A stretch of DNA of 33,405 nucleotides from Paracoccaceae bacterium (GCA_020629115.1 JAHDDY010000005.1:50171-83575), one strand, 5' to 3'; counted from the first letter of the stretch, positions 1 to 8,684 are shown. A program made the numbers and translations. The notes: generated by a model not told the origin, from the letters alone.

Positions 1-1006
1 TACCGTCGGCACCCTTCCCGGTGACCGAGGCGATGGCCGATTTCGTCCCTTCGGACACCGTCGCCGCCGCGCCCTTCGTCGCCGCGATCGCACCCCCGGC
101 CAGGGCACCGATCTTCGCGGTGACGGAGCCGTCGCCCGGCGCGTCGGGCGCATCTCCCGGCGCGGTGCCTTCGGCATAGCCTTCCTTCAGGGAAGAAAAC
201 GTCGACCTATCCGAATCCGATGCGCCATCCGCTCGGGATGCACGGCCGAATCCCGCCGTTCCGGTCGGCGTATAGGTGCCGGGCGGGTCGGTGCGCGCGT
301 CGCGCCCGCCGTCGGCACCCTTCCCGGTGACCGAGGCGATGGCCGACTTCGTCCCATCGGACACCGTCGCCGCCGCACCCTTCGTCGCCGCGACCGCACC
401 CCCGGCAAGGGCACCTACCTTCGCGGCGAGGGAGCCGTCACCCGGTCTGGCGGACGTCTCGCCCGGCGCGGTGCCTTCGGCGTAGCCATCCCGAGCGGAA
501 GCGAGGGACGCCTTGGTCGCGTCGGCGGCACCGGAGACCGTGCCGGACACGCTGTCACCCACCTTGCGCAGGGCGTTGCCCGCATCCTCCCGGGCTGTGC
601 CGTCCGTCAGAGGCTCGACGACCGACTTGGCGGTCTCGGTCGCCGCCGATGCCGCGCTCCCGACGGACGCCACCGCGCCGCCCGCCGCCGCCCCGACCGT
701 CGCGAGCACGGAGCCGTCGCGCGGCATCCCGTCGTCCCGCCCCCGCTCGTACCCGGCAGTCAGCGAGCCGAGCGCCGACTTCGCACGGTCCGACACCGCC
801 GCCCGGCGACGGCCCGTGTTCATCACCGGCTCGCTCCCGTCGAGCGCCACCGTCTCGCGCTCCACGTCGACGTTGGGCACGCCTTCCGACAATCCGCCCG
901 GGCGGCAGCGCCCGCCGTAGCGGTACCACCGCGCCAGCCAGCCGAAGATCATCCCGCCCAGGATCAGCAGCAGCGGGAAGAGATAGAGCATCAGGTAGCC
1001 TCTCAT
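1..1006 (-). CDS. Membrane-anchored repeat protein, 3' end beyond the left edge
   Basis: The reading frame is open from an ATG at 1006 to the left edge (335 codons visible, no stop). Residues about 4-28 form one strong hydrophobic segment ending in the motif GGMIFGWLARW, so the protein is probably anchored in the inner membrane by its N-terminus. The remainder is rich in Ala, Gly, Ser and Thr and contains repeats: two close copies of a unit with a period of exactly 102 residues (starting near G174 and G276, each with GYAEGTAPG, an AGGA(V/I)AATKGAAATVS block and TKSAIASVTGKGADG) and a more diverged copy near residues 85-131. The Gly/Ala-rich blocks resemble glycine-zipper or amphipathic helical segments. 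The start overlaps the stop of the upstream small gene by ATGA. I do not recognise the family, and no function is assigned. Confidence 0.7.
   Translation of the reverse strand, partial: MRGYLMLYLFPLLLILGGMIFGWLARWYRYGGRCRPGGLSEGVPNVDVERETVALDGSEPVMNTGRRRAAVSDRAKSALGSLTAGYERGRDDGMPRDGSVLATVGAAAGGAVASVGSAASAATETAKSVVEPLTDGTAREDAGNALRKVGDSVSGTVSGAADATKASLASARDGYAEGTAPGETSARPGDGSLAAKVGALAGGAVAATKGAAATVSDGTKSAIASVTGKGADGGRDARTDPPGTYTPTGTAGFGRASRADGASDSDRSTFSSLKEGYAEGTAPGDAPDAPGDGSVTAKIGALAGGAIAATKGAAATVSEGTKSAIASVTGKGADG
5..490. repeat. Two tandem copies, 306-bp period, inside the left-edge gene
   Basis: The stretch 5-184 matches 311-490 without gaps at an offset of 306 bp, an exact multiple of three (102 codons). 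By eye there are about 19 mismatches in roughly 172 bp; they are scarce in the first 100 bp and cluster in the region coding for the linker. This fits a fairly recent in-frame internal duplication. Further copies may lie beyond the left edge. Confidence 0.85.
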
Positions 1007-1167
1007 ACCGACTGCCCTTTTTCCGCGCGCCGCTCCGCCGCGCGCCGGGCCACGTCGCGCGGGTCGACCGGCGTCGCGCCCTGCAGGGCGTTCCAGCGGA
1101 TGAGCCAGCCGAACAAGGCCCCCCCGGCGATGATCATCAACACGTTGAGCGCAAGGGCGTAGGTCAT
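1003..1167 (-). CDS. Small single-pass membrane protein (54 aa)
   Basis: A 54-residue frame begins at ATG 1167 after a GGGAGAGAG ribosome-binding site and ends in a TGA that overlaps the ATG of the repeat protein by 4 bases (ATGA), so the two are almost certainly translationally coupled. The N-terminal half is hydrophobic (ALALNVLMIIAGGALFGWLI) and ends in GGALFGWLIRW, the same pattern as GGMIFGWLARW in the downstream protein; the two therefore look like paralogous membrane anchors. The C-terminal half is basic and charged (RRAAERRAEKGQSV) and should face the cytoplasm if the positive-inside rule holds. It is too short for many gene finders. The family is not recognised. Confidence 0.65.
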   Translation of the reverse strand: MTYALALNVLMIIAGGALFGWLIRWNALQGATPVDPRDVARRAAERRAEKGQSV

Positions 1168-1460
1168 GCGTTCTCTCTCCCGAAACTTTCACGGAGCCGT
1201 CGTGACGGCGTTGCCCTAAGACTAGTTCGAAAAGCCCTTGATTTCGAGCGTTTTGACGCCCGTCGCACCCCGCCCGATCGTCTTTTCGACACTGACTTCT
1301 AATCGACGTAGCTCAGGCCGCATCTCAACTCGCCCGTCGCGGGAGTGGGCCTCGCGGGGGCATTTTCGGCCGAAACGGCGAAAAGGCGGTTCCGCCCGGC
1401 CATCCGGCGTGGTAAGCGCGCGGCGACCCCTTATTCACCGCGACATTCAAGGAGCCGTCC
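1168..1460. promoter_or_regulatory. Divergent intergenic region upstream of ndk and the membrane pair
   Basis: These 293 bp separate the minus-strand pair from ndk and must hold both promoters. They contain two small perfect palindromes: GCCGTC-GT-GACGGC at 1196-1209 and TTTCGGCCGAAA at 1364-1375. The middle (about 1210-1310) is more AT-rich than the coding flanks. I see no convincing sigma70 hexamer pair, so exact promoter positions are not claimed. Confidence 0.3.
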
Positions 1461-1883
1461 ATGGCCACGCAGCGCACCTTCTCCATCATCAAGCCCGACG
1501 CCACCGAGCGCAACCTCACCGGCAAGATCAACGCCGTCTTCGAGGAGGCCGGCCTGCGCATCGTCGCCCAGAAGCGCCTCCACCTGACCCAGGCCCAGGC
1601 CGAGAAGTTCTACGAGATCCACAAGGAACGCCCCTTCTTCGGCGAACTGACCGAATTCATGACGCGCTCTCCCGTCGTGGTACAGGTACTCGAAGGCGAG
1701 AACGCGGTCGAGAAGCACCGCGAGGTCATGGGCGCGACCAACCCCGCCGAGGCCGCCGACGGCACCGTGCGCAAGCTCTTCGCCCAGTCCATCGGCGAGA
1801 ACTCGGTCCACGGTTCCGACAGCGCCGAGAACGCGGCCATCGAAATCGCCTATTTCTTCGCCGGCATCGAGCTGGTTGGCTAG
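1461..1883 (+). CDS. ndk: Nucleoside diphosphate kinase
   Basis: This is a full-length NDP kinase of 140 residues, the usual size. It transfers the gamma phosphate between nucleoside triphosphates and diphosphates through a phosphohistidine intermediate and keeps dNTP and NTP pools balanced in the cytoplasm. The sequence begins with the family signature [10 protein letters not shown] and carries the active-site segment NSVHGSDS with the catalytic histidine at residue 117. The start is set by AAGGAG 8 bases upstream of the ATG. It is transcribed alone; the neighbours on each side are unrelated and the gene downstream starts after a 117-bp gap. Confidence 0.97.
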   Translation: MATQRTFSIIKPDATERNLTGKINAVFEEAGLRIVAQKRLHLTQAQAEKFYEIHKERPFFGELTEFMTRSPVVVQVLEGENAVEKHREVMGATNPAEAADGTVRKLFAQSIGENSVHGSDSAENAAIEIAYFFAGIELVG

Positions 1884-2000
1884 GAACTTGCTGACACCAT
1901 AATGTCACAATGGCTTGAGTGGTTGACCGTACCGGAACTAAAGTGTCCGGTGCGGTGTATACCAGTCAGGTCACATGACCCTGCCCACGGGAGAACATCT

Positions 2001-3314
2001 ATGGTGAAGCGCCTCATCCGTCGTGCCGCCACGGCCATCGCGGCCCTGGCCTGCCTGTCCGCCCTGCCCGCCCAGGCCGCGATCTGGGAGGCGACGACCG
2101 AGTGGACCGAGGCGCACGAGACCGCCTATGCCGAATGGGTGCGCGAGGAGTTCGGCAAGGACTTCTTCCACAAGCCGGAAATGACGACCGTCTTCGGCCT
2201 GGCGCTCGACTGCTCCGACGCGATCTACGCCATGCGCATCGTCTACGCCTGGCGGAACGGTCTGCCCTTCGTCATCAACGATCCGACGGGCAAGCGGCGC
2301 ACCCTCTCGAACGAGTTCGCCAAGTGGGACGGCTATCGCGAGACCCGGCGCGAGGAGCTGGACGACGGGTCCTGGCGCACCTACCAGGGGCCGGAATACA
2401 CCGAGGCCGACAAGGTGCGCGCCTTCATCGAGTATGTCGGCGACGTGACCAGCACGCTCAACCTCGTGAACGACACCTACCCCGTCGCGCTGGGCGATAT
2501 CCGCCCGGGGGACATGTTCCTCCTGCCGCGCAACCACGCCTACATCGTCAAGGACATCGAGCCGACCGGCGCGATGACCACGCTGTCGCATTCCAGCCCC
2601 CGCGCCTGGCGCATCATGGCCGAGATCAACGACTTCCCCGCCGAGGTGGCCGAGGATTCGCGGATGCGCGACGGCTACCGCCGGTTCAAGTCCGTCGAGC
2701 ACCTGCGCACCGACCCGCTGAAGGTGCCCGGCGCGAGCGCGGAGCAGTGGGAGATCGCCGCGCGTCTGGGAGGCAGCCGCGAGGCCTTCGCCCTCGCCAC
2801 GCAGGAGGCCCTCGCCTCGATCCAGGAACCGCTCGACCAGAAGGCCACGCGCCTGTTCGCCTCGCTCTGCGACTACGCGGTCCAGCGGGTCGACATCGTG
2901 AACCACGGGCTGAACTACCTGTCGCGGATGGAGGAGAACCACGGGCGACAGTGCATGGGGATCGGCGAGTACGCCGAATACTCCACCCCCGGCCGCGACA
3001 AGAAGCTCGAAGGCAAGTTCCGCCTCCTCGACGCGCTGCGCTCCGAACCGGAATGGCAGGCGGCGTCCTTCCGGGAGAAGGGCGTGATCGAGGCCATCTT
3101 CGCGTCCGGAAACGCCATGTCCGAGGAGGAGGTCGGGGCGTTCTGCGCCGTGCCCTTCGATATCGTCGGCGGGCGCAACATGACCCTGCGGGAACTCTAT
3201 CGCGGCCTCGCGGCGGATCGCCTCGTCTCCGACCCGCATGCCCCGCTCGAATACCGCTGGGGCCTCTCCACCTCCGAGTGGACGCCGCAATGCCAGAGCG
3301 CGCTGCGAAGCTGA
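2001..3314 (+). CDS. Secreted protein with NlpC/P60-like Cys-His arrangement
   Basis: A 437-residue product from ATG 2001, chosen because GGGAGA lies just upstream and the N-terminus is a clean signal peptide (basic MVKRLIRR, hydrophobic core, cleavage after ALPAQA near residue 26); an open frame extends further upstream but would hide that signal. After export, residues 60-190 contain LDCSDAIYAMRIVYA (Cys71 at the start of a helix) followed by DIRPGDMFLLPRNHAYIV (His179), the order and spacing seen in NlpC/P60-type papain-like peptidases, where Cys and His form the active site for peptidoglycan cleavage. The C-terminal 250 residues are helical and unassigned, with several Cys that could form disulfides in the periplasm. 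The fold assignment is an inference from motifs only; I do not recognise a named family. Confidence 0.75.
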   Translation: MVKRLIRRAATAIAALACLSALPAQAAIWEATTEWTEAHETAYAEWVREEFGKDFFHKPEMTTVFGLALDCSDAIYAMRIVYAWRNGLPFVINDPTGKRRTLSNEFAKWDGYRETRREELDDGSWRTYQGPEYTEADKVRAFIEYVGDVTSTLNLVNDTYPVALGDIRPGDMFLLPRNHAYIVKDIEPTGAMTTLSHSSPRAWRIMAEINDFPAEVAEDSRMRDGYRRFKSVEHLRTDPLKVPGASAEQWEIAARLGGSREAFALATQEALASIQEPLDQKATRLFASLCDYAVQRVDIVNHGLNYLSRMEENHGRQCMGIGEYAEYSTPGRDKKLEGKFRLLDALRSEPEWQAASFREKGVIEAIFASGNAMSEEEVGAFCAVPFDIVGGRNMTLRELYRGLAADRLVSDPHAPLEYRWGLSTSEWTPQCQSALRS

Positions 3315-3327
3315 AGTGCTATGACGC

Positions 3328-3350
3328 CGCCCCGGTCCTGAGCCGGGGCG
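3328..3350. terminator. Bidirectional hairpin between convergent genes
   Basis: An 8-bp perfect stem (CGCCCCGG at 3328-3335 with CCGGGGCG at 3343-3350, loop TCCTGAG) lies in the 99-bp gap between the plus-strand secreted protein and the minus-strand polA. There is no T-run on either side, so termination may be partly Rho-dependent. It resembles the hairpins at 9753-9773 and 15847-15915. Confidence 0.55.
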
Positions 3351-3413
3351 TCCCGTCGTCTCGGGAAATGCCGTCCTGAAAGTCTCCGGCTCGGGGCCAG
3401 GGGTCGCGGCGGC

Positions 3414-6263
3414 TCAGTGCGCCGCTTCCCAGCTATCGCCCTTACCGGCATCGACAACGAGGGGGGTCGAGAACTCGACCACCGGATCGGCGGCGTTCTC
3501 CATGACCGCGCGGACCTGCGCGATCAGCGTGTCCGCCTCGTCCGCCGGGCATTCGAACACCAGCTCGTCATGCACCTGGAGCAGCATCCGCGCAGACAGC
3601 TTCTCGGCCTCCAGCACCGCCGGCACCCGGATCATCGCCCGGCGGATCACGTCCGCGGCAGTCCCCTGGATCGGGGCGTTGATGGCGACGCGTTCCTGGT
3701 ATCCGCGCTGCGGTCCGCGGGAATTGATGTTCGGCGTATGGATGCGCCGCCCGAACAGCGTCTCGACGTAGCCGTCCTGCTTGGCCTTGAACTTCATCGT
3801 GTCCATGTACGCCCGGATGCCGGGGAACTGCTCGAAATAGGCGTCGATGAAGCTCTGCGCCTCGCCGCGCGGGATGCGCAGGTTGCGGCCCAGGCCGTGG
3901 CCGGAGATGCCGTAGATCACGCCGAAGTTGATGGCCTTGGCCCGGCGGCGGATATCGGGGGTCATCTCGTCGAGCGGCACGCCGAACATGGCGCTGGCGG
4001 TCGCGGCGTGGATGTCCTGCCCCTTGGCGAAGGCGTCCTTCAGGGCCGCGATATCCGCGAAATGGGCGAGGATGCGCAGCTCGATCTGGCTGTAGTCGAG
4101 GCTGACGAGGACGTTGCCGTCCTCCGGCACGAAGGCCTTCCGGATTTCGCGGCCCTCGTCGGTGCGGACGGGGATGTTCTGGAGGTTGGGGTCGGTCGAG
4201 GACAGCCGCCCCGTCGAGGTCGCCGCCATCGAGAAGGACGTATGCACGCGCCCCGTCCCGGGATTGATATGGCTCTGGAGGCTGTCGGTATAGGTGGATT
4301 TCAGTTTCGAGAGTTGCCGCCAGTCGAGGACGCGGCCGGGCAGTGGCTCGGTCATGGCGAGGTCTTCGAGGATGTCCGCGCCGGTGGCCCAGGCCCCGGT
4401 CTTCGTCTTCTTACCGCCCTGCATCCCCAGCCGGTCGAACAGGATCTCGCCGAGCTGCTTGGGCGAACCGATGTTGAACTTGCCGTCCGCCAGTTCGTAG
4501 ATCTCGTCCTCCAGCGCGGCCATGCGCTGGGAGAACCCGTTCGAGAGGCGCGAGAGCATGTCCCGGTCGACGGCGATCCCGTGCCGCTCCATCGTGGCGA
4601 GGACTGGCATCAGCGGCCGCTCCAGCGTCTCGTACACCGTCGCCGCGCGCAGGACGGGCAAGCGCGGCTTGAACAGATGCCACAGCCGCAGCGTGATATC
4701 CGCATCCTCCGCCGCGTAGCGCGCGGCCTTCTCGATGGCCACCTTGTCGAAGGTCACCTGCGCCTTGCCGGTGCCGATCAGCTCCTTGATGGGGATGGGC
4801 GCGTGGCCGAGATGGGCCTTGGACAGCGCATCCATCGCATAGCCGCCCGACATGTCGCCCCCCGCGCCCTGGGCATAGGCGATGAGCATCGTGTCGTCGA
4901 ACGGCTCGACCGTCAGACCGTACGTCGCCAGCACCTTCGCGTCGTACTTGAGGTTGTGCCCGATCTTGAGGATGGCCGGGTCCTCCAGCACGTCGCGCAG
5001 GGCGTCGAGCGCCGCGTCGAAATCCATCTGCCCCGGCGCGCGCTTGGCCTCGCCCAGCAGGTCGCCGTCCCCCTCGACATGCGCGAGCGGAACGTAGCAG
5101 GCCGACCCCGGCTCCACGGCGAGGGAGACGCCGACCAGCTCGGCCTCCATCTCGTTCAGCGAGGTCGTCTCCGTGTCGATGGCCACGTACCCGCGGTCCC
5201 GCGCCCGGTCGAGCCAGACAGCGAGCGCCCCGGCATCGCTTACGGTCTCGTAGGCGGCATGGTCCACCGGCGCGGTCAGGCGCGGGTCGACGGGGGGGAG
5301 CGCGCCCTCCTCCCCTGCCGGGACCGTGTTCAGCATCGGCGCGGGGGCGGCCGCCGGCTCGGGGGCCTCGCGGTCGTAGGCGGACGCGACCCGGCGGGTC
5401 AGCGTGTTCAGCTCCATCAGAGCGAGGAAGTCGAGCAGCTTCTGCGCATCCGGCTCCGGCACCTCGAACGCGGCGGCGCTGCCCGCATCGGGCACGTCGT
5501 CCTTGAGCGTCACCAGCACCTTCGACAGGCGGATCTGGTCGGCATGCTCGATCAGGGTCTGGCGGCGCTTGGGCTGCTTGATCTCCTCCGCCCGCGCCAG
5601 CAGCGCGTCGAGCGAGCCGAACTCGTCCATCAGCGCGGCGGCGGTCTTCACGCCGATGCCGGGCGCGCCGGGGATGTTGTCGATGCTGTCCCCGGCCAGC
5701 GCCTGAACGTCGATCACCAGGTCGGGCGTCACACCGAACTTCTCGTAGACCGCATCCTCGTCGATGGTCTGGTTCTTCATCCCGTCGAGCATCGTCACGG
5801 TCGGGCCGATGAGCTGCATCAGGTCCTTGTCCGACGAGACGATGGTCACCCGCGCGCCCGCCTCCCGCGCCTCGCGCGTGTAGGTCGCGATCAGGTCGTC
5901 GGCCTCGTACCCCTCCTGCTCGATGCAGGCGATGGAGAAGGCGCGCACGGCATCGCGGATGAGCGGGAATTGCGGGACCAGGTCCTCCGGCGGGTCGGAG
6001 CGGTTGGCCTTGTACTGATCGTACAGCTCGTTGCGGAAGGTGTGGGACGAGGCGTCGAAGACCACCGCCATATGCGTCGGCGCGCCCTCGGCATCCGCCT
6101 TCGCGTCGCCCACCATCTTCCACAGCATGTTGCAGAAGCCCGAGACCGCGCCGATGGGCGTACCGTCGGACTTGCGCGTCAGGGGCGGCAGGGCGTGGAA
6201 GGCGCGGAAGATGAAGCCCGAGCCGTCCACGAGGTAGAGATGCGAATCCTTGTCGAGCGCCAT
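3414..6263 (-). CDS. polA: DNA polymerase I
   Basis: A full-length (949 aa) three-domain family A polymerase for Okazaki fragment processing and repair synthesis. Residues about 1-290 are the 5'-3' flap exonuclease (LYLVDGSGFIFRAFHALPPL at the start, EQEGYEADDLIATYTR, VSSDKDLMQLI, GDSIDNIPGAPGIGVKTA). Residues about 340-540 are the proofreading exonuclease, and its acidic residues are intact (D363-x-E365, D457, D522), so proofreading should be active. The C-terminal polymerase has motif A (D723 in LDYSQIELR), motif B (K776, F780, Y784 in RRRAKAINFGVIYG) and motif C (H898-D899-E900). ATG 6263 is preceded by AAGGGGA. It is transcribed towards a shared terminator at 3328-3350. Confidence 0.98.
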   Translation of the reverse strand: MALDKDSHLYLVDGSGFIFRAFHALPPLTRKSDGTPIGAVSGFCNMLWKMVGDAKADAEGAPTHMAVVFDASSHTFRNELYDQYKANRSDPPEDLVPQFPLIRDAVRAFSIACIEQEGYEADDLIATYTREAREAGARVTIVSSDKDLMQLIGPTVTMLDGMKNQTIDEDAVYEKFGVTPDLVIDVQALAGDSIDNIPGAPGIGVKTAAALMDEFGSLDALLARAEEIKQPKRRQTLIEHADQIRLSKVLVTLKDDVPDAGSAAAFEVPEPDAQKLLDFLALMELNTLTRRVASAYDREAPEPAAAPAPMLNTVPAGEEGALPPVDPRLTAPVDHAAYETVSDAGALAVWLDRARDRGYVAIDTETTSLNEMEAELVGVSLAVEPGSACYVPLAHVEGDGDLLGEAKRAPGQMDFDAALDALRDVLEDPAILKIGHNLKYDAKVLATYGLTVEPFDDTMLIAYAQGAGGDMSGGYAMDALSKAHLGHAPIPIKELIGTGKAQVTFDKVAIEKAARYAAEDADITLRLWHLFKPRLPVLRAATVYETLERPLMPVLATMERHGIAVDRDMLSRLSNGFSQRMAALEDEIYELADGKFNIGSPKQLGEILFDRLGMQGGKKTKTGAWATGADILEDLAMTEPLPGRVLDWRQLSKLKSTYTDSLQSHINPGTGRVHTSFSMAATSTGRLSSTDPNLQNIPVRTDEGREIRKAFVPEDGNVLVSLDYSQIELRILAHFADIAALKDAFAKGQDIHAATASAMFGVPLDEMTPDIRRRAKAINFGVIYGISGHGLGRNLRIPRGEAQSFIDAYFEQFPGIRAYMDTMKFKAKQDGYVETLFGRRIHTPNINSRGPQRGYQERVAINAPIQGTAADVIRRAMIRVPAVLEAEKLSARMLLQVHDELVFECPADEADTLIAQVRAVMENAADPVVEFSTPLVVDAGKGDSWEAAH

Positions 6264-6336
6264 GGCCGTCCCCTTCTGCTGGACGCAAGGGATACACCGC
6301 GCCGCCCACGACTCGCTAAGGGTTTTTCCGCGAGGA

Positions 6337-6765
6337 TCAGACGATGCCGCGCTCCAGCCGGAGGATGGCGCGCTGGAGATCGGACTTGCGGTTCTTGAGG
6401 AAGCCGCGCGGCAGGTTGCCGGCCCCGCTCGCCCCGCTGCCGCCCCCGCCGAGCTGCGCCTCGACCTCGCGCAGCTCCTCCTCCAGCAGCGCCAGTTCGA
6501 GGCCCCGGCCGTAGGGCTGGTTCAGGTCGGTCGGATCGGCGGGCGGGGGGCAGTTGGTCGGATAGGGCCGCCGGTCGCGGCCCTCCGCGAACAGGATCTG
6601 CGGCGTGCAGGCGGAAACGGCCCGCGCGGGCGACGGCACGGGGCTGGTGCCGAAGCGCAGGAAGGGCGCGGGAGGCAGGGAGGACGGCGACTGGGCGACC
6701 TGCGAGGCGGTCACGCCGCATCCGGAGACCGCGAGCGCGGCGAACAGGAGACAGGCATTGCGCAT
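6337..6765 (-). CDS. Small predicted lipoprotein
   Basis: A 142-residue product with a short signal peptide and lipobox (LAVSGC, Cys16), so it is probably lipid-modified by Lgt (encoded at 11725-12570) and attached to a membrane facing the periplasm. After the lipobox comes a Pro/Ser-rich linker, a central part with two Cys (SACTPQILFAEG and YPTNCPPP) that may pair, then a helical, charged segment (LELALLEEELREVEAQL) and a second one (KSDLQRAILRLERGIV) separated by a Gly-rich turn; this looks like a short coiled-coil hairpin. No family recognised. It lies 71 bp downstream of the next minus-strand gene's neighbour polA start and appears to have its own transcription unit or to be read through from the DUF4139 gene. 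Confidence 0.65.
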   Translation of the reverse strand: MRNACLLFAALAVSGCGVTASQVAQSPSSLPPAPFLRFGTSPVPSPARAVSACTPQILFAEGRDRRPYPTNCPPPADPTDLNQPYGRGLELALLEEELREVEAQLGGGGSGASGAGNLPRGFLKNRKSDLQRAILRLERGIV

Positions 6766-6816
6766 GGGGGAGCTTTCTCGTTTCGGGACATGTTTTCGTC
6801 CCGAACGACCTAGCTC

Positions 6817-8478
6817 CTAGCGCGGCAACTGCAAGATGACCTCCTGCGGGTACACGACATCGTAACCGTGCTCGATCTTGCGCGAGTCGCCGGGGCCGAG
6901 GGCGAAGCGCCAAGCGAGCGCGCCCCTGCGGCCCTCGACGTCGCGCTCGGTCGGCATCGGGTCGGCGCGCAGGGAAATCTCGACATCCTCGTCCTCGGCA
7001 TAGGGCATCGAATCGAGGATCGTCACGTCCATCGTCCGCGTGCCGAGATTGCGCGCGGTGATGACGTAGCGGCGGGTCTCCGTCTGGCGCGAGCGGATCA
7101 GCCCGGCCTCGCCCTCCATCCGCTCGCGCTCGGTATGCGAGACCTGGATCGGGTCGTAGCGTCCGAAGGGCAGATCGGTCTCGCCCCCCCCTGCCACGCG
7201 GTCGAGCTGCGCCGTGCCGACGAACACGCCGTCGCGGTAGAGCGCGGCGGTACCGGGCAGGATGGGCGCGTCGCCCTTGTTCTCGAAGGCGGCATAGAGA
7301 TAGGCGGTCTCGTCCAGCGAGGGCGTGGCGCGGGCCTCCAGCGTCACCGGCGCCTCGCGTGCGTCGATCAGCACCTGCTTCACCGCGCCCGACCCGTCGA
7401 TGTCGACCCCGCCGGGGACGCGATATTCGACCGTCTCCCCCTCGAACCGGGCCACGGCCATCGCCTGCCCGGCTCGAACCGGCGCGGCCTCGGCGACCAT
7501 CGGCGCGGGCGCGGGCGGCGCCGCGAGGTAGGAATCCGCCGCCATCTTCGGGGCGCGCATGGCCTCGCGGGCCACCTTCGCGCGTTCGCGCGGGTCGACG
7601 ATGCGGGCGAACAGGGGACGCGGGTCGGGGACGGTGGTCCGGCCGCCGGGGCGGGCCGTCGAGAGGCGCAGGGCCACCCCGGCCCAGTCCTCGCCCGACC
7701 CCTGCCGCACCCGCGCGCGGCGCACCAGTTCGACCGTCGGCTCCCCGGCCAGCGACAGGCGCGCGTCGTAGACCGGCGCCCAGTTCGCGTCGTTCATCTG
7801 GTAGCGCAGGGTCAGGGTACCCGAGACCGCCGCCTCCGCCTCGATCTCGACCGCCAGCACCGGCCCCGGCATGCGGGGCTGTCCGGCGTCGTTCAGCTCG
7901 GCGCGGAGCGTCTCCAGAGTCTCGTCGATCTCCCGCAGCGCCTCGCGCGCGTCGAGCCGGGCGTCGAGCGCCGTCCGCGCGCCCTCGCCCACGCTGGCCC
8001 ACATGGCGGTCCATTGGTCGGCATCGACGAGCGCGGCATCGTCAGGGCGCGCGCTCGCGCCTGCCTGAGCCTCCGTCATGGCGTCGAGGAAGGCGAGCTG
8101 GCGGTTGGCGGCCTCCTCCCGGGCGGCGACCCGCGCGCGACGGGCCTGAAGCGCCTCGATCTCCCGCTCCACGGTGTAGCGGTCGCTGCCGCGCCTCGCC
8201 TCCAGCGCCCGGACGGCCTCGTACCGCTCCTCGATGGAGAGGATGCGAAACGCGCCGCGCCCCTCGATCCGCAGCGATTCCCGGCGGTAGTCGGCGGGCA
8301 TCCCCTCGATCAGGACGCTGTGCCGCCCCGCCTGCGCCGAGAACCCCGCGCGCCGCTCGACGCTTGCGCCCTGGGCGTAGAGCGTCGCCGCGACAACGGC
8401 GCTGTCGGCGTCGAGTTCCGCCGCCCATGCCTGCGGGCCGGGCATCAGGAGGCAAGCGAGGAGGAGCGCCCGCCTCAC
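6817..8478 (-). CDS. DUF4139 domain-containing exported protein
   Basis: A 553-residue protein starting at GTG 8478. That start overlaps the upstream TGA as GTGA and gives a proper signal peptide (RRALLLACLLMPGPQAWA, cleavage before AELD); the longer frame upstream lies in the zinc-finger gene. An N-terminal DUF4140-like part (VVAATLYAQGASVERRAGF, LIEGMPADYRRESLRIEG) is followed by a coiled coil (about 90-200) and a C-terminal beta-rich DUF4139 part with LRYQMNDANWAPVYDARLSL and a late HGYDVVYPQEVILQLPR. This is the architecture of the MuiA-like (mucoidy inhibitor A) family, found as periplasmic or envelope proteins; the molecular function is not established. Translation is probably coupled to the zinc-finger gene. 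Confidence 0.85.
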   Translation of the reverse strand: MRRALLLACLLMPGPQAWAAELDADSAVVAATLYAQGASVERRAGFSAQAGRHSVLIEGMPADYRRESLRIEGRGAFRILSIEERYEAVRALEARRGSDRYTVEREIEALQARRARVAAREEAANRQLAFLDAMTEAQAGASARPDDAALVDADQWTAMWASVGEGARTALDARLDAREALREIDETLETLRAELNDAGQPRMPGPVLAVEIEAEAAVSGTLTLRYQMNDANWAPVYDARLSLAGEPTVELVRRARVRQGSGEDWAGVALRLSTARPGGRTTVPDPRPLFARIVDPRERAKVAREAMRAPKMAADSYLAAPPAPAPMVAEAAPVRAGQAMAVARFEGETVEYRVPGGVDIDGSGAVKQVLIDAREAPVTLEARATPSLDETAYLYAAFENKGDAPILPGTAALYRDGVFVGTAQLDRVAGGGETDLPFGRYDPIQVSHTERERMEGEAGLIRSRQTETRRYVITARNLGTRTMDVTILDSMPYAEDEDVEISLRADPMPTERDVEGRRGALAWRFALGPGDSRKIEHGYDVVYPQEVILQLPR

Positions 8479-8684
8479 CCGTGCGCCTCGCCGGTCGGAT
8501 GGGCGAGGACGAATTTCTTGTCGCAATAGTTGCACACCGCGACGCCCTCCGGCCCCACCTCGTAATAGGTCAGCGGATGGCCCAGCACCCCGCCGCCGCC
8601 GTTGCAGGCGACGAGGCGGCTCGATACCTCGACGACGGCGAGGTCGCGTTGCTCGGGTGTGACGACGGAGACTTCGTTGGCCAT
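8475..8684 (-). CDS. CHCC-type zinc-finger protein (NDUFS6-like)
   Basis: A 69-residue protein from ATG 8684 (GAGAGC upstream). Cys27, His36, Cys51 and Cys54 in VACNGGGGVLGHPLTYYEV and VCNYCDKKFVL form the CHCC zinc site of the zf-CHCC family, whose mitochondrial member NDUFS6 is a complex I subunit/assembly factor. In alphaproteobacteria the protein is a small stand-alone subunit; a role with complex I is an inference from homology. The stop overlaps the GTG of the DUF4139 gene. A longer open frame upstream (to 8768) has no supporting ribosome-binding site. Confidence 0.85.
   Translation of the reverse strand: MANEVSVVTPEQRDLAVVEVSSRLVACNGGGGVLGHPLTYYEVGPEGVAVCNYCDKKFVLAHPTGEAHG

Noticed and set aside
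649-1302. Plus-strand open frame over the left-edge pair
   Set aside because: Arg/Pro/Ala-rich shadow of the minus-strand repeat gene; no start signal and no similarity to known proteins.
1902-2000. Earlier start for the secreted protein at 1902
   Set aside because: The extension has no ribosome-binding site and would place 33 residues before an obvious signal peptide.
3417-6398. 993-residue open frame on the plus strand opposite polA
   Set aside because: It is an antisense shadow of polA produced by high GC codon bias; its translation is Arg/His/Leu-rich with no motif.
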